Source: Phycomyces blakesleeanus NRRL 1555(-) (taxonomy: Eukaryota; Mucoromycota; Mucoromycetes; Mucorales; Phycomycetaceae). From it: a DNA stretch of 64,000 nucleotides. Every line of letters starts with the position of its first letter. Position 1 is the stretch's first letter. Below the pieces are notes generated by a model. The model searched no databases and was not told the origin of the DNA. It was given only the letters and a program-made list of their open reading frames with translations. Shown here piece by piece: positions 36,665 to 49,252 of the stretch. The translations under genes and the position numbers were made by a program. The DNA is taken from the NCBI RefSeq assembly GCF_001638985.1, contig NW_017265147.1, positions 62,001 to 126,000 of the forward strand. The letters are read 5' to 3'.

Positions 36665-39600
36665 TTTCCTAAAAAGAAATAAAAAAAAAAATGTCGCTTA
36701 TTAAACACACAAAAAGTAAACTTGATTCAATTTTTCTTTCCCTTTATGAATATATGGTTTAGCCAATAAGACTTTATTTCTTTGTTTTGTTATGAAGAGC
36801 AAGATGTGTTATCTAAAAGAAACTGGTTTTTGCTTAAAATGCCTAAACGCTATTTTGTTAAAGATATCCTTATGAAGTACAGTTTACTTTATATATATAT
36901 ATATATATTTATTAAAGCTCTTACTGGACATAAAGATGTAGTCTGTCAGAAACAAAATGGTATATATTCCATCTTAATTTTGAAACACAACATGGTCTGG
37001 CTAAAGAAGTGAAGAAACAAAAAGAAATCTGCAATAATTACAGCTCTCCTGCCTATGAAGCCAAAATAGTCTATACTTTTAATAGCATACATCTATATGT
37101 ATATGTATATGTACATACATACATACATACATTCGTACATACATTTGTATATATATATATTTATCTGTTTTAAGAAGACTGATCTTTATCGCAAAAGTGG
37201 TAACTGTAAATGATCTACAACTCTTTATATATATATATAAAAGAACCTCCTCTTAGTACGATAAAAAGGTTGGTTTTAAGATGATCTCTGGTAGCTATAA
37301 TTAGTGAGAATTGCTATAACTTGAGTACAAGAGATTACAAGAGCATTGTCTCTTAATGCTCTGTGTGTACTTTGATAAATACCCGGCCAGTTTAGCAGCC
37401 AGTTTTTAAATCCTTCAAGTCTCTTTGAGGTACACCAAAATGTTATGTACCTTTTGAGGGATTGCGAAGACGCGACTTATTATATTATATCATCTTTATG
37501 ATAGTGGTGCATATTGTGAATCGAATATAGGCTTTCGATCCAAACTAAACCAATTTCGCTCCACTGTAAAATGACTACCATCTACAGAAATATTACAATA
37601 GAAAAAGAAAAGGATTTAAAATTACTTGATTTTTTGTATTTGTTCAACTCGAATGATTTTTAAGTATTTTTGCCATGCAACAGTGACTTTGGGAATATTT
37701 CTACTTTTGTCATACAGTTCATTAAGAAAGAAAACCTTAAACATTTAATCAATAGATGTAAATAAATAAGAAGGTGCTATATCTGTCAAAGACTCTTTAA
37801 ACCTAACATTCAAATAAAATAAGCTGAAAAGGTCATTTCTTTTTGCAGTCGTATTTTTCTGTGGGTTATTTCAACAACTATTTTCTCTTTAAAGAAATAA
37901 ACTCAAAAATTAGATCATCTATTTGTGACAAAAGCAAACATATAGCAGATAAAGATGTTGAATCAGAATATCTGCGTAAAAAAAAATAAAAACTTGCGTC
38001 TCTACAAGAAACATATAAAAATATAATATGTATATTTACTTTTTTTTCGTGATTTCTTACCAAATAAATAAATAAAATAAAATAAAGGTTCCCAGATAAT
38101 CGTTTTCTTTATAATCAAAATCGCAACTACACATTCATTTATAGTCATCAGGGTGTTGACCAACATTAGATTCAATAGAAACAATCATCAGTACCTATTT
38201 TACTGCCTTGAATATGAATACATTTATAGCTGTAGTTTAAATTAATACCTAAGGATAGATACTTATACTTGAAATAAAATAGAGGGAGGGAGGGAGACTA
38301 CAATTAGAAGTAGGGCATGATATGCTGCAGATATTCTCTAGAACTATTATAATGAAATCTAAATTTATAAAGTTAAATAAAGACACAACAGAGATACTTA
38401 ATAATGTAGGTTGATTTTCTCTTGAACGCGTTTTTCTTGCTATCCTCAAGTTCTAAAAACGTGCGCTTTATAAACTATAATATTCCCTAAAAAAAAATAA
38501 GGTATAAAACTGTACATTATGCCTATTTTATTTTTGATTGATTGACTCGGCTTTATTAAAGAGAATGTTAGAAAAATCAAACAAACAAATAATAACGTAG
38601 GTTAATTTTTGCGCAGTGAATATAACAAAGTATTGCGCATGAGAAGAAAAAACGTGGATAACAAGACTTTGATTTTTTTGTAAAAAGAAAGGCACTGACT
38701 GATCGAATCTTGGTATCAAAGCAATTATTACTCTTATTCTTATTTCAACTTAATAGTTAGATCAACCCTTGAAAGTGGTCATATGTTAAGTCCAGAAGTT
38801 TGTCCACCTGGCAGAAACTTTATTTCATATATATATATATATATTTTAATCGCAATTAAATACTTAAAAATGCAAGCATTTTCTTTTCTTTAGACAAAGG
38901 AGACTTATAAGTAGGGCGTACAGCAAATACGAAACTCTCAGGAAGCAACAAAGTTATATAAATAGAAGTACAGATAGAAATACAACATCACATTATTTAA
39001 ACTTAAAACAAGCATATTCCAAAATTTCATCATTATAGCCCTTGCATAGCATCTTGTACTAGCAGCAACATCGACTGCTTGCATCGGCTAAAATCTATAC
39101 CCTTCTATACTTACACGTCAGTTGACAATAGGAAGTTATAAAAAGATAGAAAATTAACATAAGCGTTGCTTACATGTATTGAAGATAGATATATTCTTGC
39201 AGCATAAGGCAGTCTTCTCCAACAAAAACAACAAAATACAGTACTATCCAAAAAGCTTGCGGCGTATTCGATCGATAGTAACTATATAAATACATAAATA
39301 TATAAAAAAATTTAGCACTGTAATTTGTTTGAAAGAATAAGACAGCTGTTTGGGTAGAGAATAAGAATATGCAATAGTTACAAACAATAAAATGTTAAAT
39401 GAAATTAAAATGTGCAAATACACATGGCCTTTATTCAAAAAGCAACTGTTCTCGGTTTAATGTTTGTAGAACCAAAACTTGGTATGTTTATTTCATCTTT
39501 CATAATATTAAATATATATACACCTGGTTCTCTGTGGTATCCAATTAGTTACTAATTACCGCATTATAATGGTTCCGTATTCTGTCTACCAAATGTCTTG

Positions 39601-42600
39601 CAAGATCCACGTCTAGTCTAGTCCTGTCAATATCTCTTGAAAATGTCCAGATATTTAAGGAGGTCACAAAAGTTCTTCCCTTCCCTTATCAACTTGAGGG
39701 GAGTTTTTTTTTGACAGGAGATCAACTTATTTCTCCTGGTTTACGCTTTCATTTTTTTATGATATTCAACAGTCCAAATCCCCCCTCCCCTTTTTATAAT
39801 AACGATAAAAGTCATCTTTTCATACCCTCTTCCTGCATCATTGTCTTCATATGATTCTTGGACAAGTGAGGCTTGTGCTCCAAAACACAATGTTGAAAAT
39901 TGAGAAGCTTGACATGTTCAATAGCAGTATTGTGACAAAATGTTAATTATTGAAGCCAATTCAATTCTGGGTTGATTATATGCAGCGATTGTACTTTTTG
40001 TCATATGATTATTTCCAAGAGACTCGCTGCTTTCTTATCCAATATCCGCAAAGAAAACTCCACACACAATCCTAAATTGCAAAGGAGCTACCTTGAGACA
40101 TTGAAGAGATCAATTTAATTCAGAACATCTTTTTCTTTCTCTCTTCTTCCAACGACCCTTTGACTTGAAGTGAATGTCGAGCAAGGCATAAATTACCTAG
40201 TTGAAACAGATTTACTCTGATCGTAAAATATGATTGGCTATGGGTAATTGTTATTTAAACCCCACTCCTCCTAGCAACAAAACCAAAGCCAAACATATTT
40301 GAATTGAATTGAACCAACTGTATCTCATTGTGTTTGTCTCTGTATGCGCTAATGTTGCTCTTGTACCGCGACTGAGTAACCTCAGTTAAATAGGCTTCTC
40401 TTCTCCGTGATCATAAACTATAATTTCTTTCTTTCTTTGGTTATACGTACTCTTATTGAACAACCTTGACATTGAAATCTGGGATATGTTTTATTTTTGT
40501 ATTGAATATTCTGTGGATTCTATTATTTTTGTTACTTTTTTTTTCTGACTTTTTTTTCATTTTTTTTTTGCTGTACTGTATTATAGTTTATCTGATATTG
40601 ACTTGGGGATAGATACGCCAGATTATGAAGTCAGAATTAACCTTTATCTATTCATTTATTTTCTGCTCTATATTTTTACAGTAATAAGTGTTAATGTTGG
40701 ACAAAGAATATAAAAGGTCCTCAGTGAGTATAAATTACCATAGTCATGTAAAAGACAAAAAGAGAAAAAAAAGTATAAAAATGTCGTCGTTTTAACATTG
40801 GCGTACACAGATATTTCTGTCCAGAACTGTCGTGTTCCCATTTCAAAAACCTTATTTTGCTAGAATTTCAGACGATCTAGTCAAACAAGTTTAAATGCAA
40901 ATAGAACATTTTATTATTTAAAAAAAAACCTTTTATTCGGCAGAAATCATAGTCTATTTCTTATAGAATGGTAGAATTTCTTTAGCATACTTTTTATTAT
41001 TATTATTATTATTATTAAAAATGCAATATCATAAATACCAACTTTGACCTGAAGAAATTTGATAGTAACAATAGCAATTTATTTCTCATTATAGCCTTTC
41101 AAAGCTATTTTGACCAATTGAAAATGATGTACAGAAGCCTTGTTTCGCTTGTGAAATTAAAATATCTATATTTAAAGGAATAAAGTTTTTTTTATTAGTA
41201 GTATATGTATGTATATATATCTCTCAAATACTTTGAATCCTTATGCTTAACAGACTGATTTGAGTTTCACTAGCTCCTCTCTGTTAATTTTGATTTTGAC
41301 AAAATGGCTTATATTCTGTTGGGTAATAGGCTTAAATAATGGTGCTAAAGAGTAGTATCTTATTAACAGTTCAATCAACTGGATTTCTAAATATAAACTT
41401 AGACTTTTATGTATATATAAAATTTAATTATGACATAGACTTATTATTAGCTATGATTAATAAATGCTTTTGTCTAGTGTATTCCAAATACCAGATTTAA
41501 AATACTCTCCTTTTTTGGAGAAATGTAAAAAGAGAAAATCAAGTGCTTTAGTCAGAGTGAATGTTCTAGTCATTTGAACTATAATTCTTATTACAGCAAG
41601 TAAGAGACGCAAAGAGGAGTTATTCAGGTATTGATTGATTCGTTTATTTGTATATATAGCCTCTCAAACGCCACATTCTAGAAGTGAACAAGATTAGAAA
41701 CAATTCTTCTTTAAATACTTGTAGCTTATAAATCTAATACACATTATTCAGCACAGTAATAATTAATAGAAAGAAAAGAAGACAGAGATATGACTAGTCG
41801 TCTTAAATGCCTCTGCCTTTACTTTATTACAAATCTTAGTCATTGCTATTGTTATCCAAGAGCCAGAAGAGTGGTATTGTTAGTATGATTCCAAAATATA
41901 AATAAACAAGCCATCGTATACTTATAAATCAAGGTGTGTATTTTTAGTGCAAGGGCGTACTAAGAAAAGAAAAAAAAAGCAATCGGTGAAGGGCAGGAGA
42001 AATATTCATGTGCTATTTTGATCCCAAGTACAAACACATACACACACAGCATATCTATACCATTAATTTCAGTAAGGATCTCATGGAGGATTTTGTTACA
42101 AAAAAGGAGTTTTGAGATTACAGGATTTCTTCTTCTTTTGACTTGTGTCTGCTCACTTGCATTTATATGTTATAAATAGATTGATAGATAGTGCTTATAT
42201 CATATTTTGAAACAAAATTATGTACCACAAACCCGTTGGAAGAGCAAGCCACTAGGAAAAAGCGACTACCCCATTTGCCGTTGTTTGGAAGGACCTTTGA
42301 AGCTCGTTTTTTTTTAAAAAATAAATAAATATTTATGTATTCCCTCTTTTAACTTTATGCCAAAGGGTTCAAGTAAGTGGAGATAAGTGAATTGTACCCA
42401 ATTTTGATGTCAAAATCAAATTATGCTTTTTACTTTCTTTTAATATATTTATACACCCGTACAATAACCATTGTTAATGTCGCACATACACAACTTCACA
42501 ACCATCGATCCTTTGACAGAATAAATGGTGTGTAGCAACTTTATGCCATTGGTACAAAAGAAAGAAAAAACAAGCGGGTCTCGGTTATGGTTTCTCTCTA

Positions 42601-45195
42601 TGACAGATCAATTAAGCAGATTAATTGCATTACTCGTTATTTCTCAAATGTATTGATAGACATATACGCGCACAGAAACAATATTTTATCTAACCAGCCT
42701 TTTGAATCTTGATTTCCAAATCTTACTATCATTCGCTTTCCAATATATAAAATATTCACCAATTATCTCATACTAACCGAACAATATTTTATTCCAAAAT
42801 GGACACCAAAATGCTAGTAAAAGATAAAATGTATGTACTTTTACAGAGCAGAATTAATCTTAGGACGATTTAATTCAATTCATTTGAATTGATCTATATT
42901 CTACGATCAAATCTTCCAAATTAAGCTCCATTTTAATACACCTTGGGCAATTAACATTGACGTTCTAGCAATAACTTCCACATTTTGTAAAACGGACACA
43001 GTCGTATTACCTCGATAACAATCCATGCTACGTTTGGTGTCATGATATTGAAATTGAGATCATTATTGAAGTATTGAAGTATAAATTCCCTTTTACCCAA
43101 ACACTGAAATATCAAGTAAAGAATGGAAAACAGGCAGATTTTTTTTTAAATTGAATACATAAATTAATGTAATCACATACACAATAATTATTGGTTAGAG
43201 CTCCTTTAAAGAATCCCAGTTTTGTATTATGTAATATATCTTTTTCCACTTTTTTTTTGACAGAGGTCTCACACTTTATAAAGGCATATAAATTAGCATG
43301 TATATCTTTTCGGCAATTCAACTACTGATATACAAGCTTTGAAAGTCTCTAGTTTATTAATGTCCCAAAGCTTCAATAAATAAAGACATATTTTATTTAT
43401 TTATTACGCTATAAATAACTTGACCTTTTTCGAATACTTGTATAGTTCACGATCAAGTTAATGTACATCAATAGTATAAATACAGGATATTATATTTCCG
43501 TATAACGGTGAATTTGTTGAATCAGGGTCGGAATTGATAGGATTTCGTTAGAAAGATATAGCTCCACTTTATGTGAAACATATCTGTAGGCCAGAAAACT
43601 TTGGAAGTCATAAATGCTACCTCATATTAATCAGAGAAAGTGAAAATAATACACCAGCTATTTGGAGCCTGATATCTTGGAAGAAACTTGTCCGTACAAC
43701 AAGTGTTGAAGAAAGAGTTACCATGCCTGACTTGAACGTAGAAACAATATACTATATCTTACAGTCAGATTTTTGGGACGACACCAAATGTTTAAGCTGC
43801 GAATTGAACCTTTTCTTTTTTTTTTAAAAAAAAAAAAAAACAAAAATGATTGTAAATGGAATCCACAAAGAATACGCCAAGAAAGGAAAATTCGGAAGTG
43901 GTGTAACATACTATGTATTACAAGGTTAATCTGAATATATTTCATTCAATGGGGACATGATAATAGGGCATGTGAGATAAAGAGTTAAATGGTAAAAGAA
44001 AGAAGAAAAAAAGTGCTGTAGTAAGAAGGGAGTTTCTTTTAGGGGTTGATATACATAGCATGCACATAAAATTCTGTAAAGCTCACGATACATGTTAAAT
44101 GGCATCAAGGCATTTTGTGAAAAGGCTCGAATACAGCTCCTTTATTCTCAAGGCCTTAGAATATTATGTAGTATATCAAGCCTAATGATATTGATAATGG
44201 TATCAACTAATAGGATATATAAGCTTTGTGGAGAACTCAAGTTAATTCCATCAGGCCGGGATTAACTGAACTCTACTTTGAAATACAATAACCTGATCAA
44301 AATCATAGAAAACATGATGGTAACACTAAAAAATATTAATAGCTTTCATAAATAAATAAAATATATATATAAATAAATAATGCACTTGATACAAGTCTCT
44401 CAGTAATACATTGTGTAATCTTACCTCCCAAGATTCCAAACAAGATACAGAGAAACCTCCTCAAAATAAAGAAGCATATAAAGGAAGGGCCGAAGAAGAA
44501 CTACTTAAAGCCGAAATTTAAATGTATAATATATACACACACTCGTACAGATGTGTATGTTGACCACATACCAAAATATTGCTTTGGTCAACATGCTTTT
44601 TTAATAGCTAGATTTAGATTTGAAGAATACCAAATACCAAATACCAAAAAAATGGAGTATCAAAGAGGTACATGCTCAACATTTGTTATGCAGGAATCTA
44701 TAAATTGAATAAAGATGTATATATATATATGTACATTCTCAAATCCGTTTTTCTCTTGATCTACCAAAGCAATGCTAATCAAATGAGTACCTGCATAGCC
44801 TATAATGAGATTATCATTTCTCAAGCAGTCGCATGATACTTCGACATTGTACTATCCAGCTCTATTTTTTTTTCTTGTGAGCATAATATAGAAAAATTCT
44901 ATAATAGTATCGCATTATTAAACAGCCTTATATTGAGATTATGGTTAATGTTATTGATCAAAACCAAATACACTACTTCATGTGTTTCAGAATATATATT
45001 TTTCTGGAACAGGTCAAATTAATTCTATACAGCCAAACCTATGGAAATTGGCGTTTTCACAAAAATAAATGGGAAACCTTACAGGCAGCCTGAACGTATG
45101 CAACGTCACTCATAATTAGTATTTTATGGTTACATGCATTTTTGTTTTTTTATTTTTGGGTTGAAGGTCAGACTTTGCAGCAATATTACGAGAAC
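36665..45195. other. Gene-poor AT-rich region
   Basis: This 8.5 kb has no recognised gene and almost no open frames above 60 codons; 39439-43111 has none. Scattered coding-like remnants exist, such as the 43573-43827 frame and a Lys/Glu-rich stretch ending near 44520 (around NKEAYKGRAEEELLK). They do not join into a model. Repeats include TACA tetramers near 37105-37135, ATT trinucleotides near 40992-41018, and a T9A15 palindrome at 43816-43839. This looks like decayed, probably silent, DNA. Confidence 0.5.
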
Positions 45196-45769
45196 GACGT
45201 TTCCTGGTGGGGGCACGACATTTCTATCTAACCGGACTAATCAGTTGTGACTACATGTCCGAGACCCGGTGTCTTTCTCTAATCCTTCAGTGCAAAATGG
45301 CGTGTCCCGAACAAAAACACAATATATTCATTATGTGCATTAGCTTTACTACTCTGTGTTTATATCTCTCTCTACAGGAACCTAACTCTCATCATTTTAA
45401 GAGCCACAGTCTTTATTTGAGCCACTTGATAATAAAATACTATCTCATACGAAAAAACAAATCCTGTATATTCACTTAATAGCAGTTTGGGTCCTAACTT
45501 TAGACTTGACAATAAAGAAGTAATAATTAATCATAAATACACTATATCGATAGCCAGTTATGCAAAAGACCATAAGAAGTTTCTGTCATTAGAGTGGGAT
45601 GAAATCTTGCTGAATATTTTAGGCTATCCTAGTGGACAAGACAATGAGACAAGGTTTCGAGGAAAAGATAATGGATACTTAGGGACCATATAGAGTTATT
45701 CCATGCCTGCAAAAAGGTCACGATTTGTGGTCCGGTAGAATCAAGATGTCACCCCCAGCAGGAAATATC
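45196..45769 (+). mobile_element. Short element with about 40-bp terminal inverted repeats, copy 1
   Basis: The left end (from GTTTCCTGGTGGGGGCACG) and the reverse complement of the right end (from ATTTCCTGCTGGGGGTGAC) align over about 40 bp. The whole unit is repeated in inverted orientation at 47072-47706. The copies share the flank after the left terminus (through AAAATGGCGTGTC), an internal coding-like segment, and the right end up to a TTAGGGACCA acceptor-like site. The copies differ by substitutions and a roughly 150-bp length difference near the left end, so they are old. It may be a non-autonomous DNA transposon that carries a gene fragment, or the duplicated 5' part of a gene. Confidence 0.55.
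45487..45693 (+). pseudogene. Coding remnant inside copy 1
   Basis: A 68-codon frame containing LDNKEVIINHKYTISIASYA and LSLEWDEILLNIL. The inverted copy encodes a related segment, with indels in multiples of three relative to it, implying the sequence was once protein-coding. No ATG-to-stop gene remains here; the following part of the copy-2 frame (after about ILSDIL) is missing. The family is not recognised. Confidence 0.4.
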
Positions 45770-46423
45770 ATATCCCTAAAATTAGCGAAATTTGGAGTCA
45801 AATTCTTGAACTTTTATTTGGTAATGACAACAAACTATCCATTAACTGGGGGTAAAGCCGTACCTGAAACTACCACTGCCGTCAAACGCCAGAACAACAA
45901 CAACAACAGACCACATACAATTGGTTGCAAAGTAGATGGAAGAGTTGTGAGTAATAATCAAAAAATGTTGATACGTGTCACATTGAAGCTGCCAAGTTAT
46001 CTGTTTAAAAAAAGAGAGGCTATAATGATTGATATGCCTTTTCAAAAATCATCCTACAAAGCTATAAAAAAATGAAATTGTAGCCATCTCTTTCTCTCTT
46101 ATTTTATTCGATATCACATCGATCTAGCTATGACAATGATTCACGCTTTCATTACCAGTACAGTTATTTTTCGTATTGACATTATCACAATTGAGTGAAG
46201 TACATACTCCACGACTAAAGACTGGTTCCTTCTTGTTTATGAACCTGGCATTTAGAGAAATTTTGCGCATTCTATAAAAAAGTATTTGGTTTGTAATATG
46301 GCCACAGTTTATAAAGCTTCTTTCAGCTTTATCGATGTTAATTATGACTTACGCGGCTGTGATGCCTTGCGACAAATATCTATGAAGTGGGTTCAAATTT
46401 CTGCAAAGTACAAAGATATCAAT

Positions 46424-46540
46424 TCAAACTTTATCCTTTGGTTGGAGCCTTGAGTCCATATTGTTCATTAATCGAGTCAGCTTCATATACACATCGGCAC
46501 ACATATCCTGCTTGAAGTCCATATATTCAACCAACATTTC
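46424..46540 (-). pseudogene. Short coding-like segment between the element copies
   Basis: About 37 codons ending in a stop, with a natural-looking composition (EMLVEYMDFKQDMCADVY and LTRLMNNMDSRLQPKD). It lies downstream of the copy-2 coding remnant on the same strand, so it could be a later exon of the same decayed or very intron-rich gene. Another open piece on this strand near 46745-46800 (IEIMMDTMENTFPLELW) supports this. No splice model was completed. Confidence 0.25.
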
Positions 46541-47071
46541 TTATTGAGTTAGACAAGAATGTCTATAGATAATATATCTATGTACAGTGGACTGTGTTGG
46601 CTAGTACATAAAAGAAGGACTTTAAGCAAGGGTAAAAGCTCGTGTACAGAAGATTTGATAAAGAGCAACCGATTAGTAGCCATTCTGATGACGACTTGTT
46701 ATAATCTTATGACTAGTTTGGCTACTTTCGTATCCTAAAACATCCATAACTCCAAAGGAAAAGTATTTTCCATGGTATCCATCATGATCTCAATAGCAGC
46801 GAAAAATAAATTACTGGTAGTCAGCTGCTATATCATTAGTTATGTGTATCGTAGTATCAGACATCGCTGTAGATTTTGGAGTACCGTGTGAGGATGAGGA
46901 GTTATGAGTAGTTGTCAATGATGTAGTGATAGAATAGGGAGTTGTGGAAGTGAGTGCCGCGGTTTCTTGCTCAACCATACCTTGTATATATTCAGCATAA
47001 CTGACATTTTTAAAAAGTTGAGGAGTTTTCCTCGCGACCTTTCTAGTCAATCGCTAATTCTGTGGGAGGGG

Positions 47072-47706
47072 GATGTTTCCTGGTAGGGCACGACATTTTG
47101 ATTTTACTGAACCACAAATTATGCCTTTTGTATCGACATAGAATAGTTCTATCTGGTCCCTAAGGATACAGAACATTCGTATAAAGATGTTTTTTTTTTG
47201 TGTTTTGAAAAATAAAAATAAAAGGTCGAGTGGGAATTACTTACCAGCTGTGGCCATCTTGCTATGACCTTTGCCTGAGGCGGCATTATATGACTCAATG
47301 CCTTTGGAAAGGGGTAAATAGCTTTGCTCCTAATTTCCTTTTTCAATGACGAACCTTGAGTTATTTTCTGATAATATATATCTGAAAGAAAGAGAAAGAC
47401 TTGATACGCGTAAGAAGGGTCAATGAATAAAATATCTGACAATATTGCGTCACACTTTAATGACAGCAGCTCCTTATACTCTTCTGTATAACTGGCTATT
47501 GCTGATATAGTGTATTTGTGACTAATTATTAGTATTTCATTATTGTCAAGTCTAAGTTTAGGGTTATTTAATCAAATATACAGTCTTTTTCTAAGACACG
47601 CCATTTTGCCCTGAGGGATTAGAGAAATCCACCAGACCTCGGGGATAGACAACCGCAATTAATTAGTTCGATTAAATAGAAATGTCGTCCCCCACCAGAA
47701 AATATT
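47072..47706 (-). mobile_element. Short element with about 40-bp terminal inverted repeats, copy 2
   Basis: Inverted counterpart of 45196-45769. Its termini (GATGTTTCCTGGTAGGGCAC at the left; the reverse complement of the right end starts near ATATTTTCTGGTGGGGGACG) match each other and both ends of copy 1. The two copies face each other about 1.3 kb apart. Confidence 0.55.
47149..47571 (-). pseudogene. Coding remnant inside copy 2, 140 open codons
   Basis: An open frame without an initiating ATG at its start. It contains LRLDNNEILIISHKYTIS, then SYTEEYKELLSLKCDAIL, then DPSYAYQVFLFLSDIYYQK and KALSHIMPPQAKVIARWPQL. A good donor (CTG followed by GTAAGT) follows RWPQL, and an acceptor-like CCTTAG lies near 47160. 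Beyond it the frame reads DQIELFYVDTKG and meets one stop before a further open stretch to 46811. It may be a broken gene or an intron-rich gene I could not finish. The family is not recognised. Confidence 0.4.
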
Positions 47707-47710
47707 GGCC

Positions 47711-49252
47711 CCGTAGGATCGCTGATTGATCTTTACCAAAAGGTGTTATACACTCTATTGTATGCATGCTCCCCACACAGTACGTCTTTGGGTAGTAGGT
47801 CCAATCTGGTAATTCCTCTGTCAGATAGTAAAGAAATAAAAATAAAACAGAGAAAAAAAGTTCATTTTTTCTGGTTGAACCCATCACTGTAACTAATATA
47901 TTGCCTATGCCTCTCTACTCCCTTTAATTGCTGCAGGTTGGCCTCATTTTTTTTTACTGGCTTGGTGGTGATGGTCTACTCCGACCAGTTATTTCTGAAA
48001 AATAACACTGTCATTATTACAATTGATATCCTATTTACAGCTATATATAGTTCAGTACTTGGGCCAAGTACAAGAAGTTGAGGTGAGAAAAGGGGTCAAA
48101 AAATAATAATAAAAAAAAAGAGTGAAATTATGGCTGCATAAGACTATTTGAAGAACTGAATAGTACTAATAATGTGGTGCTGAGCTACGATCAGCATGCA
48201 GTGGTACTTGAGTAATTCGAGTTATTATCATTTCCTAAAAAAATAACTAAAAATAAAGTATTTACCCTTATCGTGGTTATTGCTGTGAGCATAAGTTTAT
48301 TTGCTTTGTAGTCAAGGTAGACTAGATTTTTCATGCCTTTATTACAGTGTATTTAATAATTTAAAAGTAGTTTCAAGATTTAACTTGCTTATGCATGCAA
48401 TAAATTATTATCCCTACTAATTTTCTTTTATACATTAAACGTAAGCTATATTTAGGTGAACCGATTTACAACAAGGTTAGATAAATCTTATTGTAGCATA
48501 GTGATTCATATTTAATAAAACATGATTTCTGGAACTACCCCAGTATCATATTTATGATAAACTATATGACCAACAATCAAAAATAAAAAGTAAATTAAGT
48601 AAGGATTTATTATAAAATATTTTTATATAAACCCAAAATTTATTCTTCTTCTTTTTTTTTAAAAAAAAATAAAGAGATTGTGGAGCGCAAGATTTCATTT
48701 GGATAGTATATATGAGTAAACAATTTAGAGAGAGAGAAAAGAAACAGAGGAAAGATAAAAGATAAAAGATAAAAGAAAGAAAAGTAAAGATATAAAGAAG
48801 TGGGAAGGAGGAGGGGGAATAAGGCCATTATACAACACAGGCTTGCCCACACACGCCTAAATACACAGACACGCGCTAATACACAAACACACAAACAGGC
48901 GAACACAAACACAGGCCCAAATTAAGAGAGGAATTGTAAAGAGAAAGAAAGAAGAAAAGATTAGTCAAGATGAAGGTGCACGAGTTGTAGGAATACTGGT
49001 TCAACAAGCAAAGCAAGCAAAAACAATTGAGATAGAGAGGGAGAGATATATAATGAGTGAGTGAGTGAGTGAGTAAGCAAATGAGTGGGAGATAAAAGAG
49101 AAAGAGACCAAGAGATATTGTGAATGTGAATGTGAGTGGCTGAGTGAGTGAGACGAGGGAGGGTAAAATGGAAGAGGTTATGGTAGGTAAGGCATGTGAG
49201 GGAAATCGGAGGGGGGGAAAGTAAAAAAAAAAAAAAAAGGGTAATTTCTTGC
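47711..49252. other. Intergenic region with purine-rich tract
   Basis: No gene recognised. The segment 47711-47887 has a minus-strand frame (DWTYYPKTYCVGSMHTIEC) adjoining the element copy that might be part of the same relic. From about 48708 to 49250 the plus strand is strongly purine-biased, with GAGT repeats around 49054-49074 and 49136-49152. That stretch lies immediately 3' of PAC1 and would be pyrimidine-rich in its transcript. A T9A9 palindrome is at 48652-48669. Confidence 0.5.

Noticed and set aside
44541..44605. Small inverted repeat around TGTTGACCA ... TGGTCAACA
   Set aside because: A single short stem with no repeat copies or context; expected by chance in this much AT-rich DNA.
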